Positions 63,793-64,000 of a stretch of 64,000 nt of DNA are shown one piece after another. Numbering within the stretch: position 1 is the stretch's first letter; every line of letters starts with the position of its first letter. The stretch is from Flexivirga alba (GTDB lineage: Bacteria > Actinomycetota > Actinomycetes > Actinomycetales > Dermatophilaceae), in assembly GCF_042661025.1 (NCBI RefSeq), contig NZ_JBHSWH010000001.1, forward strand, positions 2,790,001 to 2,854,000. The letters are read 5' to 3'. Under the pieces are notes generated by a model. It had not been told where the DNA came from, made no database searches, and saw only the letters and a list, made by a program, of their open reading frames with translations. The translations under genes and the position numbers were made by a program.

Positions 63793-64000
63793 TCAGAGCA
63801 TGGACCACGCCTCGGTGAGCACACCGCGCAGCTTCTGCTCGATCTCGTCGAACTCGGTCTGCCCGATGATCAACGGCGGAGCCAGCTGCACGACCGGGTC
63901 GCCGCGGTCGTCGGCGCGGCAGTAGAGGCCGGAGTCGTAGAGCGCCTTGGACAGGAAGCCACGCAGCATGCGCTCGGCCTCGTCGTCGTTGAACGTCTCG
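63793..64000 (-). CDS. Class III aminotransferase (aspartate aminotransferase family), C-terminal end
   Basis: Only the last 69 codons are in the window. They read ETFNDDEAERMLRGFL, ALYDSGLYCRADDRGDPV and QLAPPLIIGQTEFDEI, ending at SML. This is the C-terminal small domain of PLP-dependent class III aminotransferases (omega-amino acid:pyruvate type). The catalytic domain lies beyond the window edge. Confidence 0.85.
   Translation of the reverse strand, partial: ETFNDDEAERMLRGFLSKALYDSGLYCRADDRGDPVVQLAPPLIIGQTEFDEIEQKLRGVLTEAWSML

Noticed and set aside
1..64000. tRNA or rRNA genes
   Set aside because: I looked for T-arm signatures and conserved rRNA segments on both strands and saw none; a tRNA at an island edge was specifically sought and not found.

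Overview
The window comes from the chromosome of a high-GC actinobacterium. Gene order (rimM-trmD ... rplS-lepB-rnhB-DUF2469 ... yraN-comM-dprA-xerC ... rpsB-tsf ... pyrH-frr-cdsA-rlmN) is that of the Micrococcales. GTG starts, 4-bp stop/start overlaps and Tat signals fit this. A relative of Dermacoccaceae or Intrasporangiaceae is a guess from gene content only.

Layout. 0-4 kb: N-acetylglucosamine (GlcNAc) catabolism, with a PfkB kinase, ROK kinase and SIS isomerase/deaminase on the minus strand and nagA divergent. nagA runs straight into rimM and a trmD-acetyltransferase fusion. 5.7-11.2 kb: a DUF5107 protein and a complete NgcEFG-type GlcNAc/chitobiose ABC importer. 11.3-15.2 kb: rplS, three tandem signal peptidase I genes, rnhB and DUF2469. 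15.2-29.7 kb: an accessory island. 29.7-38.8 kb: yraN, comM, dprA, xerC, two envelope or secreted peptidase-like genes, an aminotransferase, rpsB and tsf. 38.8-46.9 kb: a glycoside hydrolase and an acetate module (LytS/LytTR two-component system, small membrane protein, Na+/solute symporter, SatP, Acs). 47-50 kb: a GH38 alpha-mannosidase. 50.2-53.7 kb: pyrH, frr, cdsA, rlmN. 53.7-64 kb: assorted enzymes, regulators and unknowns, ending in a partial class III aminotransferase.

The island is the notable part. It splits the normally contiguous DUF2469-yraN pair. It is bordered by an exact 99-bp direct repeat and by a mosaic duplicate fragment of comM. It carries a nuclease-like PD-(D/E)XK-NACHT NTPase, an unknown helical protein, and a caspase-STAND ATPase-WD40 protein of about 1,796 residues whose stop codon overlaps the start of an alpha/beta-hydrolase gene. 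The WD40 part holds about 5.7 nearly identical 129-bp units. Debris of IS256, IS1380 and serine-recombinase genes and a complete IS4-family element with a 10-bp target duplication follow. The layout looks like an immune or conflict island.

Caution on sequence quality. Fifteen single-base losses, mostly at short G/C runs, break genes that must work in a living cell (rimM, trmD, pyrH, rlmN, a lepB) and also comM, ngcF, the response regulator, the mannosidase, the IS4 transposase and the caspase-STAND-WD40 gene. In each case the span is short of a multiple of three by the number of breaks found. I treat them as probable sequencing or assembly errors and give each gene as one interrupted CDS.
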